Shown here piece by piece: positions 1 through 5,203 of a stretch of 5,278 nucleotides of DNA. Every line of letters starts with the position of its first letter. Position 1 is the first letter of the stretch. This DNA comes from Thermoplasmata archaeon (lineage in GTDB: Archaea > Thermoplasmatota > E2 > DHVEG-1), in NCBI GenBank assembly GCA_003649715.1, contig QMSS01000104.1, positions 1 to 5,278 of the forward strand, in the 5' to 3' direction. The position numbers and the translations under genes were made by a program. The notes beneath the pieces are model-generated. The model was not told the origin of the DNA and made no database searches. It saw nothing but the letters and a program-made list of their open reading frames with translations.

Positions 1-204
1 AAGACTAATAAGTTTCTCTGCATCTTTTCCCCTGATCCAGATGTTTCCCATATGTGACACGTCAAAGAGACCCACATTTGTCCTCACTGCTATATGCTCC
101 TCTTTTATTGTTGAAAACTGCAAGGGCATCTCGTAACCAGCAAATTCCGTAAACCTAGCTCCTAGCTCTCTATGAATCCTATACAAAGGAGTTTTTAAAC
201 CCAT
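1..204 (-). CDS. gcvT: Aminomethyltransferase (glycine cleavage T protein), N-terminal part, runs off window
   Basis: This encodes the T protein of the glycine cleavage system, which moves the methylene carbon from aminomethylated H protein to tetrahydrofolate and releases ammonia in the cytoplasm. Only the first 68 residues are present; the gene continues beyond base 1. The start is diagnostic: KTPLY at residues 4-8, LGARFTEFAGYEMPLQ at 14-29, EEHIAVR at 35-41 and FDVSHMG at 47-53 are the conserved opening blocks of GcvT. The ATG at 202-204 is supported by a purine-rich Shine-Dalgarno sequence (complement 216-223) about 11 nt upstream. The gene is divergent from flpA across a 155-bp gap. Related folate-binding paralogues (YgfZ, sarcosine or dimethylglycine dehydrogenase domains) are less likely because the protein begins right at the KTPLY block, as stand-alone GcvT does. 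Confidence 0.9.
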   Translation of the reverse strand, partial: MGLKTPLYRIHRELGARFTEFAGYEMPLQFSTIKEEHIAVRTNVGLFDVSHMGNIWIRGKDAEKLISL

Positions 205-215
205 TGTGCTACCGG

Positions 216-223
216 CCCTCCTC
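216..223 (-). promoter_or_regulatory. Shine-Dalgarno sequence of gcvT
   Basis: Read on the minus strand this is GAGGAGGG, about 11 nt before the gcvT ATG. It is a strong match to the archaeal 16S rRNA tail and fixes the start codon. Confidence 0.75.
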
Positions 224-346
224 TAAAAAGTCATTTCATTTCTCCATCTATTCTAGTCTTCGAAATTTAGTTATCATATATTCTCGTTTAAACGTTTTCG
301 ACAAAAAAATATTTTTATCAGAAAACATGATAGTTATCATCAAAAT

Positions 347-353
347 AGGGGAG
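347..353 (+). promoter_or_regulatory. Shine-Dalgarno sequence of flpA
   Basis: AGGGGAG lies 6 nt before the ATG at 360, a normal spacing, and supports that start. Confidence 0.65.
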
Positions 354-359
354 TAAAAA

Positions 360-1022
360 ATGAGACCAACAGGGATACCAGGTGTTTTTAGAGAAAACAA
401 CAAACTATTCACAGAAAACCTAGAATCCTGCAGAGGAATCCAGGTGTACAACGAAAAACTTGTCTCTATAAACGACAAAGAGCTTCGCTCATGGAATCCG
501 TACAGAAGCAAACTTGCTGCTGCGATATTAAAAGGACTAAAAAACATCAATATAACCTCAAAATCTGAGATACTCTACCTAGGAGCTGCAACCGGCACAA
601 CTGTTAGTCACATCTCAGACATAGTCAAAGATGGTGCTGTATACTCAGTAGAAAACTCTCCAGTTGCTTTAAAACAGCTGATTAAACTAAGCAGGAAAAG
701 ACATAATATCATACCAATCATGGCAGATGCCAGTCATCCAGAAAAATATAGTCACATAGTTCCACATGTAGATTTCATATATCAGGATATATCCCAGAGA
801 AATCAGGCGGATATATTTATAAAAAATGTTGATAGATACCTCAAAAAAGCTGGATATGGAATCATGATGGTAAAGGCTAGAAGCATAGATGTATCGCTAA
901 AACCCAAAGATGCATATGATATGGTGATAAACAAACTAATAGAACACAAAGTCAAAATCATCAAAACCATAGACTTGGCGCCCTATGAAAAAGATCATGT
1001 ATCAATCATGATATCATTATAA
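360..1022 (+). CDS. flpA: Fibrillarin-like rRNA/tRNA 2'-O-methyltransferase
   Basis: Archaeal fibrillarin is the S-adenosylmethionine-dependent subunit of the C/D box sRNP. With L7Ae and Nop5 it 2'-O-methylates rRNA and tRNA at guide-selected sites. The 220 residues match the usual archaeal length, without the eukaryotic Gly/Arg-rich N-terminus. Visible landmarks are the N-terminal PGVF block (7-10), SWNPYRSKLAAAI (44-56, with K51), the SAM-binding loop LGAATGTT (74-81), the acidic E98 ending strand 2, D123, DFIYQDISQ (138-146, with D143), K172, and the closing YEKDHV (209-214, with H213). Together these give the fibrillarin K-D-K-H catalytic set. The ATG is fixed by a Shine-Dalgarno sequence. 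Its partner nop5, often adjacent in archaea, is not beside it here: upstream is divergent gcvT and downstream a membrane protein with its own TATA-like box. Confidence 0.95.
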   Translation: MRPTGIPGVFRENNKLFTENLESCRGIQVYNEKLVSINDKELRSWNPYRSKLAAAILKGLKNINITSKSEILYLGAATGTTVSHISDIVKDGAVYSVENSPVALKQLIKLSRKRHNIIPIMADASHPEKYSHIVPHVDFIYQDISQRNQADIFIKNVDRYLKKAGYGIMMVKARSIDVSLKPKDAYDMVINKLIEHKVKIIKTIDLAPYEKDHVSIMISL

Positions 1023-1027
1023 ACCCC

Positions 1028-1045
1028 TTTTTTAAATAGCTTTTT
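1028..1045 (+). promoter_or_regulatory. TATA box for the membrane protein gene, with oligo-T after flpA
   Basis: TTTAAATA at 1031-1038 is a consensus-like archaeal TATA box. It would place transcription start near 1060, giving a short leader that includes the TGAGGT Shine-Dalgarno sequence at 1061-1066, about 12 nt before the ATG at 1079. The T6 run at 1028-1033 and T5 run at 1041-1045 directly follow the flpA stop and could also act as an oligo-T terminator for flpA. Both roles are inferred from sequence only. Confidence 0.5.
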
Positions 1046-1078
1046 ATGAAAAAAACATATTGAGGTTAACCATCCATT

Positions 1079-1792
1079 ATGATGCATAGCAGCAGTAGAT
1101 CAAACATGTTTTTGACATTAGCAAAATTCTTTATACCAATATTACTCGGCTTAAGCATCTTCGCTATACTTGGGCTAACATTGGAAGAACAGATCTGGAT
1201 GAAACTATGGCCTCTACTAGTCGCATACTTCTTCCCACCATTTGGCAAAGAAACTGTTATCCCACTAGGAGTTCTAGGTGGAAACAAAACAGTCCCTATC
1301 ATCAACCTACACATACACATTATTCCCATAGACCCCATACTAGTTGCATTATCTGTCGCCTTTATCGACATCATAGTTGCATTGTTTCTAGTTTGGAACT
1401 ATGATCTAGCTAAAAAGATACCCCTTGTTGGAAAATTTATGATAAGAATTGAAGAAAAAGGCAAGCTGATTGAAAAAAAATACAGATGGGTAAAACCTCT
1501 TCGTTTTATTGGCATCATGCTTTTTGTGATGATACCCCTTCAGGGATCAGGTGGCCTTGTTGCATCCATAGTAGGTAGGTTGATTGGGATGAGACCATGG
1601 AACACATTTTTTGCCATCTCGCTTGGTGCGGTCATTGGCTGTCTCGTAATCGCATTTTTAGCGAAATCCTTCATATTTTTTGCTGAAATAAACACTGTTT
1701 TAACAGTTTCTCTGCTAATGGTCGTTGTCTTCATTCTAGCAATATATGTTTCAATCAAAAAGCTAAAAGAAAATGTGAAAAAGAAAAGATAA
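1079..1792 (+). CDS. Putative small multidrug export family membrane protein
   Basis: This is a 237-residue integral membrane protein resembling the putative small multidrug export family (Sm_multidrug_ex), whose substrate and mechanism are not established. Hydrophobic segments lie at about 14-34, 44-66 (interrupted by PPFGKE, possibly re-entrant), 86-106, 141-162, 175-197 and 205-226. Family-like marks are GKETVIPLG (56-64), similar to the conserved acidic residue followed by IPLG, and IPLQGSGGLVASIVGRLIG (152-170), like the Gly-rich IPxxGxGG...LIG segment. A lysine-rich tail (227-237) follows the last helix, which suggests a cytoplasmic C-terminus. The ATG at 1079 is preceded by TGAGGT; the next codon is also ATG, and a later ATG (codon 10) would remove a polar leader. 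It is convergent with the prenyl synthase gene. The fold-family call is reasonable; export activity is unproven. Confidence 0.7.
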   Translation: MMHSSSRSNMFLTLAKFFIPILLGLSIFAILGLTLEEQIWMKLWPLLVAYFFPPFGKETVIPLGVLGGNKTVPIINLHIHIIPIDPILVALSVAFIDIIVALFLVWNYDLAKKIPLVGKFMIRIEEKGKLIEKKYRWVKPLRFIGIMLFVMIPLQGSGGLVASIVGRLIGMRPWNTFFAISLGAVIGCLVIAFLAKSFIFFAEINTVLTVSLLMVVVFILAIYVSIKKLKENVKKKR

Positions 1793-1858
1793 CTGAAAAA
1801 AAGAGCATGAAGATTATAAACAATTTTTAAAGAAGAAGTTTTTTGATAAAGAATGTTT
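1793..1858. terminator. Convergent intergenic gap with oligo-T runs on both strands
   Basis: This 66-bp gap lies between two converging genes. On the plus strand there are T5 (1824-1828) and T6 (1839-1844) runs after the membrane protein stop. On the minus strand there is a T7 run (complement 1796-1802) after the prenyl synthase. Archaeal RNA polymerase terminates at oligo-T tracts without needing a GC hairpin, so this is a plausible bidirectional terminator. Confidence 0.45.
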
Positions 1859-2833
1859 TTACAGTGCAATGTTTATTTCTCTCAGCATCTTATTTATTAT
1901 ATATGTGGGTGCTTTTCCAAGAAATTTTTTGTATTGATTGTCGGGGATTATCTCCAAACGGCTGAGATCCTCTGCCTTTTTGATATGTTTTTTTATCTCG
2001 CTAAGGTATAGTTTTTTTATCTCTGGCAGATTTTTCTTTAGTTTCCTCTTAAGATTCCTGATTTTCATAGAACTATTAGTAATAGATTTAGATTTTTTTT
2101 CCAGTCTTGTTAGTAATGGTATGACGACGCTATCTATCATTTCTCCTTTTTCTAGATCTACAAGATCATCGGCTAATTGATAGGCAAATCCGACTTCTCT
2201 TCCATATTTTTCAAGTATTTGTGAGAGATTCTCTGATGCATCTGCCTCAAATGCTGCTGCTTTACATGCCGAAGCAAATAATGATGCAGTTTTAAGATCA
2301 ATGATTTCGCTGTATGCTCTAAAAAATTTTGAGTCCATCGACATGTTTTCTACTTCATTGTTTATCTCTTTAACGTTGAAGTTTACTTCTTTAAGTTGAC
2401 CGCTTAGTGTTTTGTTCCATGTATCCACATATAGTTTTGCAATTTTTTTTCCATGAGACAGCGCTAGATCGAATCCTATAGCAAGCATTTTATGTCCAAT
2501 TAGTATTGCATTGTCTATCCCCTCTCTTATATAAAATGTTGGTTCTCCTCTACGTTTGAGGTCTCCATCTATTATATCATCATGAACTAGGGATGCATTG
2601 TGTGCTAATTCTATTCCAACGGAGCCCTCTAAAAATGTTTGGTATTTATCAGATGTTTCTTCTCCTCCTGTACAGACTTTGAATGCAAGTGATGCAAGTA
2701 GTGGTCTTAGCCGTTTTCCACCTTTGAGTACTGATAGTATTTTTTCATCTGTTATCATTTCTATTATTTTCTTTTCTATGTCTTCTGTGGTTTTTTGAAA
2801 AAATGTTTCAAGTGAGATGGGCTGATCATTCAT
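1859..2833 (-). CDS. Polyprenyl (geranylgeranyl-type) diphosphate synthase
   Basis: This trans-isoprenyl diphosphate synthase condenses isopentenyl diphosphate onto an allylic diphosphate to build chains for archaeal lipids or quinones. The 324 residues fit the family. Landmarks in order are GGKRLRP (38-44, IPP binding), the first Asp-rich motif DDIID (85-89) followed by RR (94-95) and GEPT, KT (181-182), Q219 and the second Asp-rich motif DDLVD (222-226). All catalytic aspartates are present. Two features are atypical. The residues four and five before the first motif are Ser and Ala, not aromatic, as in medium- and long-chain bacterial synthases. The usual GKxxGxD loop after the second motif is shortened to LEKGEMIDS. 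The C-terminal part (243-290) is very lysine-rich. An in-frame TAG three codons upstream fixes the ATG as the earliest start. No Shine-Dalgarno sequence precedes it. Product chain length cannot be settled from sequence. Confidence 0.9.
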   Translation of the reverse strand: MNDQPISLETFFQKTTEDIEKKIIEMITDEKILSVLKGGKRLRPLLASLAFKVCTGGEETSDKYQTFLEGSVGIELAHNASLVHDDIIDGDLKRRGEPTFYIREGIDNAILIGHKMLAIGFDLALSHGKKIAKLYVDTWNKTLSGQLKEVNFNVKEINNEVENMSMDSKFFRAYSEIIDLKTASLFASACKAAAFEADASENLSQILEKYGREVGFAYQLADDLVDLEKGEMIDSVVIPLLTRLEKKSKSITNSSMKIRNLKRKLKKNLPEIKKLYLSEIKKHIKKAEDLSRLEIIPDNQYKKFLGKAPTYIINKMLREINIAL

Positions 2834-2912
2834 AAATATCTACCAGGAGGAGGTGAACTGCTTTTTTGTAGTTCTTAATGTTGTAATAAATGTTGATGTG
2901 GGGTATATAAGA
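2834..2912 (-). promoter_or_regulatory. Leader and TATA box of the prenyl synthase gene
   Basis: On the minus strand TTATATAC (complement 2903-2910) is a good TATA box. It predicts a transcript start near 2880 and a leader of roughly 45 nt. The leader has no Shine-Dalgarno sequence. Instead it contains TCACCTCCTCCT (complement 2845-2856), which is identical in part to the 16S rRNA 3' tail itself, not complementary to it. On the plus strand the same bases read as a perfect Shine-Dalgarno sequence, but no plus-strand ORF follows it. Confidence 0.45.
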
Positions 2913-2958
2913 TGTTATTGATATTAGTTACTATTGATTGGATTGTAGGATTTTTTGT

Positions 2959-3054
2959 TCACAGTTTTTTTCTCACATCAGGGCGCCTCGATTTATCTAT
3001 TTTTGCTACATCAGCTATTATGTCGTTTGTTAATTGTCTTTCTTTTTTTGTCAT
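2959..3054 (-). CDS. Possible small ORF, 31 residues, unknown function
   Basis: An ATG-initiated 31-codon ORF lies in the 309-bp gap between rlmE and the prenyl synthase. Its product would be short, highly charged and soluble: it begins MTKKERQLTND, continues IIADVAKIDKSRR and ends in KKL, with an amphipathic helix-like pattern. The GC-richer stretch at 2978-2990 stands out from the AT-rich flanks, as coding DNA would. There is no Shine-Dalgarno sequence, but the AT-rich AAAAAATATT (complement 3079-3088) lies about 30 bp upstream, where a TATA box for a leaderless mRNA would sit. No family is recognised. It could be a real small protein, the remnant of a longer gene, or chance. The rest of the 2834-3142 gap holds only the prenyl synthase leader and AT-rich DNA. 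Confidence 0.35.
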   Translation of the reverse strand: MTKKERQLTNDIIADVAKIDKSRRPDVRKKL

Positions 3055-3142
3055 TTAATATACAGTGTATTTTCTATTCAAATATTTTTTCCATATTTGA
3101 TCAATTTATGTTTTTGGTTTTTTTGATGAGATAGAAACACAT

Positions 3143-3748
3143 TTATTTTTTTATAAATGATTTTGCTATTATGTATATTTCTGAGCTTCTTTTACGTGAT
3201 GCTTGTGGTGTGAATCTTTTTACTGAGCTGAAGCATTGTTCGATCTGTTGGATAATTTTTTTTGTGTCTTCTCCATCAAAAAGTTTACAGACAAAGTTTC
3301 CTCCATGTTTTAGTAGTGTTTTGGCTGTGTCTAATGCTTTTTCGCACAGCCATATGCTCCTTGCGTGGTCGATGGAGTAGTTGCCTGATATATCTGGTGC
3401 TATGTCTGATATGATGACATCTGCTTTTCTGTTTCCCATCTTTTGTTTGATTATTTGTATGGTATTTTTGTCTGTTATGTCACCCTGTATGAATTCAATT
3501 TCGTTTATTGGTTTAATTGGTAGGATGTCTACACCTATTATTTTTCCTTTTTTTCCTACAATTTCTTTTGCAACTTGACTCCATCCGCCGGGTGCTGCTC
3601 CAAGATCTATTACAATGTCTCCTATATTGAGGATTTTGAATTTGTTTTGGATTTGTTTTAGTTTGAATGCGGAGCGTGCTCTGTATCCAACGCGTTTTGC
3701 CTCTTTATAGAAATGCTCTTTTTTCTTTTCTATATACCATCTTGTCAT
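3143..3748 (-). CDS. rlmE: 23S rRNA (uridine) 2'-O-methyltransferase, RlmE/FtsJ family
   Basis: RlmE methylates the 2'-O of a conserved uridine in the ribosomal A loop (U2552 in E. coli numbering) using S-adenosylmethionine. All 201 residues form the single Rossmann-type domain. Visible are the N-terminal GYRARSAFKL (21-30), the SAM loop DLGAAPGGWSQ (48-58), D90 in IQGD, SDIAPDISGN (114-123), CKLFDGED (154-161) and SSEIY (188-192). The catalytic tetrad K29-D115-K155-E190 is intact. Some archaeal homologues carry a C-terminal TRAM domain; this one ends after the methyltransferase core. The codon before the ATG is TAG, so no earlier start is possible. No Shine-Dalgarno sequence is seen, so translation may be leaderless or coupled to an upstream transcript. 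It lies 89 bp downstream of tfb on the same strand. Confidence 0.93.
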   Translation of the reverse strand: MTRWYIEKKKEHFYKEAKRVGYRARSAFKLKQIQNKFKILNIGDIVIDLGAAPGGWSQVAKEIVGKKGKIIGVDILPIKPINEIEFIQGDITDKNTIQIIKQKMGNRKADVIISDIAPDISGNYSIDHARSIWLCEKALDTAKTLLKHGGNFVCKLFDGEDTKKIIQQIEQCFSSVKRFTPQASRKRSSEIYIIAKSFIKK

Positions 3749-3837
3749 CTAAACATTTTTTTTCAAAAAATTGTAGTTGCTCATTCATATTATTTGTATG
3801 TAGGATGAATTTTTGATGAGGGGAGAAGTTAGTTTTT
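3749..3837 (-). other. tfb-rlmE intergenic gap
   Basis: This 89-bp gap has one minus-strand T6 run (complement 3765-3770) followed by an A8 run just before the rlmE ATG. No clear TATA box or Shine-Dalgarno sequence for rlmE is visible. rlmE may depend on read-through from tfb or on a weak promoter. Confidence 0.3.
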
Positions 3838-4794
3838 TTATAGAATTATGTCTATGTCTAGTCTCTCTGCTAGTTCTTTATATCTGTTACGTATGGTTAC
3901 TTCTGTTACGCCTGCTACGTCTGCTACTTCTCTCTGTGTTCTTCTTTCTCCGCATAGTATGGATGCTATGTATATTGATGCTGCTGCAACTCCAGTTGGT
4001 CCTCTTCCACTGGTCAGTTCCTTGTCTGCAGCATCTTTTAGTATTTCTATTGCTTTGGCCTGTACGTCTCCACTTAGTTTTAGTTCGCTGCAGAATCTTG
4101 ATATATAGTCTTGTGGTGATGTAGGCATTAATTTTAATCCTAGTTCCCTAGCTATGAATCTATATGTTCTCCCTATTTCTTTTCTTGATACACGTGATGC
4201 TGCTGCGATTTCGTCTAGTGTTCTAGGAACATTGCATTGTCTGCATGCTGCGTATAGTGCAGATGCAGCTACTCCTTCTATACTTCTTCCACGTATCAGA
4301 TTTTTAAGTACCGCTTTACGGTATATCATTGCTGCGGTTTCTCTTACTGTTCTTGGGAGGCCCATGCCAGATGCCATTCGATCAAGTTCTGACAATGCAA
4401 ATGCAAGGTTTCTTTCTGTAGCATCACTTATTCTGATTCTTCTCTGCCATTTCCTTAGACGATATAGCTGCGCTCTGTTTCTCGTTGGGATGGATTTCCC
4501 ATATGAATCTCTGTTTTTCCATCCGATCACTGTGCTTAGACCCTTGTCATGTATTGTGTATGTCATCGGCGCTCCAACTCTTGCTCTCTTTTCTCGCTGG
4601 TCACTATCAAAGGCGCGCCATTCAGGGCCATGATCAATTAGATCCTCATCAATGACTAGCCCACAGTCCTCACATACCAATTCTGCTCTTGAGTAATCCT
4701 TGGTGAGATGGGTGCTGCCACACTCAGGACATTGGACTACTTCTTCGATACTCTGCATTTTTTCTTTTTTCTTTTTTGTCTGAACAGGAATCAT
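3838..4794 (-). CDS. tfb: Archaeal transcription initiation factor B (TFB/TFIIB)
   Basis: TFB binds the TBP-TATA complex and the BRE element, recruits RNA polymerase and sets the transcription start. The 318 residues show the full architecture. The N-terminal zinc ribbon uses C22, C25, C41 and C44 (CPEC and CEDC). Next comes the B-reader/linker with GPEWRAF (56-62) and a basic stretch to about 120. Two cyclin-like repeats follow at about 121-215 and 216-312. The helix-turn-helix in repeat two (TQREVADVAGVTEVTIRNRY, 286-305) is the BRE-recognition element. A lysine-rich leader (7-12) precedes M13; starting at M13 would keep the zinc ribbon, but no Shine-Dalgarno sequence supports it, whereas GGGGG (complement 4805-4809) lies 10 nt before M1. 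Archaea often have several tfb copies; whether this is the main one cannot be told here. Confidence 0.96.
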   Translation of the reverse strand: MIPVQTKKKKEKMQSIEEVVQCPECGSTHLTKDYSRAELVCEDCGLVIDEDLIDHGPEWRAFDSDQREKRARVGAPMTYTIHDKGLSTVIGWKNRDSYGKSIPTRNRAQLYRLRKWQRRIRISDATERNLAFALSELDRMASGMGLPRTVRETAAMIYRKAVLKNLIRGRSIEGVAASALYAACRQCNVPRTLDEIAAASRVSRKEIGRTYRFIARELGLKLMPTSPQDYISRFCSELKLSGDVQAKAIEILKDAADKELTSGRGPTGVAAASIYIASILCGERRTQREVADVAGVTEVTIRNRYKELAERLDIDIIL

Positions 4795-4842
4795 TATTAA
4801 ATTTCCCCCAATTATATGTTTTATACTTTTCGATATGTTTTT
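4795..4842 (-). promoter_or_regulatory. tfb leader and proximal TATA candidate
   Basis: On the minus strand GTATAAAA (complement 4819-4826) lies about 28 bp before the ATG, which would give an almost leaderless mRNA. The more distal TATATATA element inside the palindrome at 4843-4889 would instead give a leader of about 45 nt that includes the GGGGG run. The two alternatives cannot be separated by sequence. Confidence 0.4.
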
Positions 4843-4889
4843 AAAACAAATGATAGAACCTATATATAAATGTTTCTATCATTTGTTTT
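4843..4889. repeat. Perfect 16-bp inverted repeat flanking a TATA box upstream of tfb
   Basis: The left arm AAAACAAATGATAGAA (4843-4858) and right arm TTCTATCATTTGTTTT (4874-4889) are exact reverse complements separated by 15 bp. The spacer contains TATATATAAA (4861-4870), which reads as a TATA box on both strands. On the minus strand it is at the right distance to serve tfb; on the plus strand it could drive a divergent transcript starting near 4890. The arms would overlap the BRE and the TATA-to-start interval on either side, so a dimeric regulator could bind here. As RNA or single-stranded DNA it would form a long hairpin. The repeat is directly observed; function is inferred. Confidence 0.85.
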
Positions 4890-4923
4890 TCTTCGAGGTA
4901 GGTGTATAGACTATAGAGGATCT

Positions 4924-4986
4924 ATGGGAGAAAGATTGGGTTCTGTTGAATTGAGTGGTGTTGAATTCGGTGTGTTGATTTTTTAG
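4924..4986 (+). CDS. Possible 20-residue plus-strand ORF divergent from tfb
   Basis: The ATG at 4924 follows AGAGG (4915-4919) by 4 nt and lies about 60 bp downstream of the TATATATA box in the palindrome. This is a complete though minimal set of expression signals. The peptide, MGERLGSVELSGVEFGVLIF, contains an imperfect five-residue repeat (GSVEL, SGVEF) that comes from a 15-nt DNA repeat, TGTTGAATT at 4944-4952 and 4959-4967. The bases 4894-4980 are markedly G-rich on the plus strand compared with the AT-rich surroundings. It may be a genuine small peptide, part of a non-coding RNA, or chance. No family is recognised. Confidence 0.25.
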   Translation: MGERLGSVELSGVEFGVLIF

Positions 4987-5170
4987 TGTTTGGATTTTTT
5001 CTTATACCAATTTATTGGTTTATATTCTGATAAAATAAGTGAATAAAATATACAAGAATAAGAATTGCAACTAATAACCCAATTGTATAAAACTGTATAA
5101 GAATAACTACCTATTATTTTTTCAAAACTTGTCCCATAAATTAACATGTCGATAATTAACAATTTCAAGT
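4987..5170. other. AT-rich DNA without a convincing gene
   Basis: No recognisable coding signal is seen on either strand. A 6-bp hairpin ACCAAT-TT-ATTGGT lies at 5006-5019, and AAGAATAA is repeated at 5054-5061 and 5099-5106. A minus-strand reading frame (4983-5183) would give a Tyr/Ile/Ser-rich hydrophobic peptide from a TTG start inside the hairpin at 5176-5200, or from an ATG at 5147 lacking a Shine-Dalgarno sequence. Its composition is what AT-rich non-coding DNA gives, so it is not called. The stretch could be the body of a decayed or non-autonomous IS605-type element ending at the hairpin that follows. Confidence 0.3.
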
Positions 5171-5203
5171 GAGAAATCCCCAAACTTTAGTTTGAGGGAT
5201 GAA
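5171..5203 (+). mobile_element. IS200/IS605-like right-end hairpin (TnpB/omega-RNA type), no tnpB present
   Basis: The sequence folds into a stem: ATCCC (5176-5180) pairs with GGGAT (5196-5200) and CAAACT (5181-5186) with AGTTTG (5189-5194), with a bulged A5195. The CTTTAG apex, the GAAATCCC entry and the GGGATGAATC exit match the layout I know for right ends of archaeal IS605/IS1341-type elements. There the hairpin forms the 3' part of the TnpB guide (omega) RNA scaffold, and the flanking DNA supplies the guide. In that orientation tnpB should lie to the left on the plus strand, but 4890-5170 contains no TnpB-like reading frame. This may be a solitary end, a decayed copy or a small non-autonomous derivative. 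The family assignment rests on recall of the motif, not on a search. Confidence 0.5.

Larger units (their letters stand above)
205..359. promoter_or_regulatory. Divergent gcvT / flpA promoter region with short repeats
   Basis: This gap must carry the promoters of both divergent genes. TATA-like AT runs are visible: ATATTTTTAT near 308-317 for flpA (plus) and GAATATATG on the minus strand around 275-283 for gcvT. The 10-mer TAGTTATCAT occurs twice (268-277 and 331-340). The second copy lies in a 14-bp dyad, ATGATA-GT-TATCAT (327-340), just upstream of the flpA ribosome binding site. A second palindrome, CGTTTAAACG, is at 285-294. These could be operator sites, but in such AT-rich DNA short palindromes also arise by chance. 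The exact TATA boxes are not certain. Confidence 0.45.

Noticed and set aside
310..345. Possible C/D box sRNA on the minus strand (TGATGA followed by CTGA)
   Set aside because: Only one C-like and one D-like box are present at a tight spacing, with no proper C'/D' pair; they overlap the flpA promoter region.
1540..1869. 109-codon minus-strand reading frame overlapping the membrane protein gene
   Set aside because: It is antisense to the multi-helix protein, has no ribosome site and shows no family pattern.
2844..2880. Plus-strand gene start after the perfect Shine-Dalgarno sequence
   Set aside because: All nearby candidate starts reach a stop within a few codons (for example TTG-TAG and ATG-TTG-TAA).
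3123..3183. Possible C/D box sRNA on the plus strand (TGATGA ... CTGA)
   Set aside because: No internal D'/C' pair is present and it overlaps the conserved 3' end of rlmE; likely chance.
3813..4124. Leucine-rich plus-strand reading frame that looks like a membrane protein
   Set aside because: It is antisense to the well-conserved second cyclin repeat of tfb; the Leu-rich composition is a by-product of the opposite strand.
4154..4633. 159-codon plus-strand reading frame
   Set aside because: It is antisense to the first half of tfb, whose domains are fully explained on the minus strand.
4983..5183. Minus-strand 66-codon hydrophobic reading frame
   Set aside because: It needs a TTG start within the hairpin or an ATG without a Shine-Dalgarno sequence, and its Ile/Tyr/Ser/Lys composition is that of translated AT-rich DNA. 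No motif is recognised.
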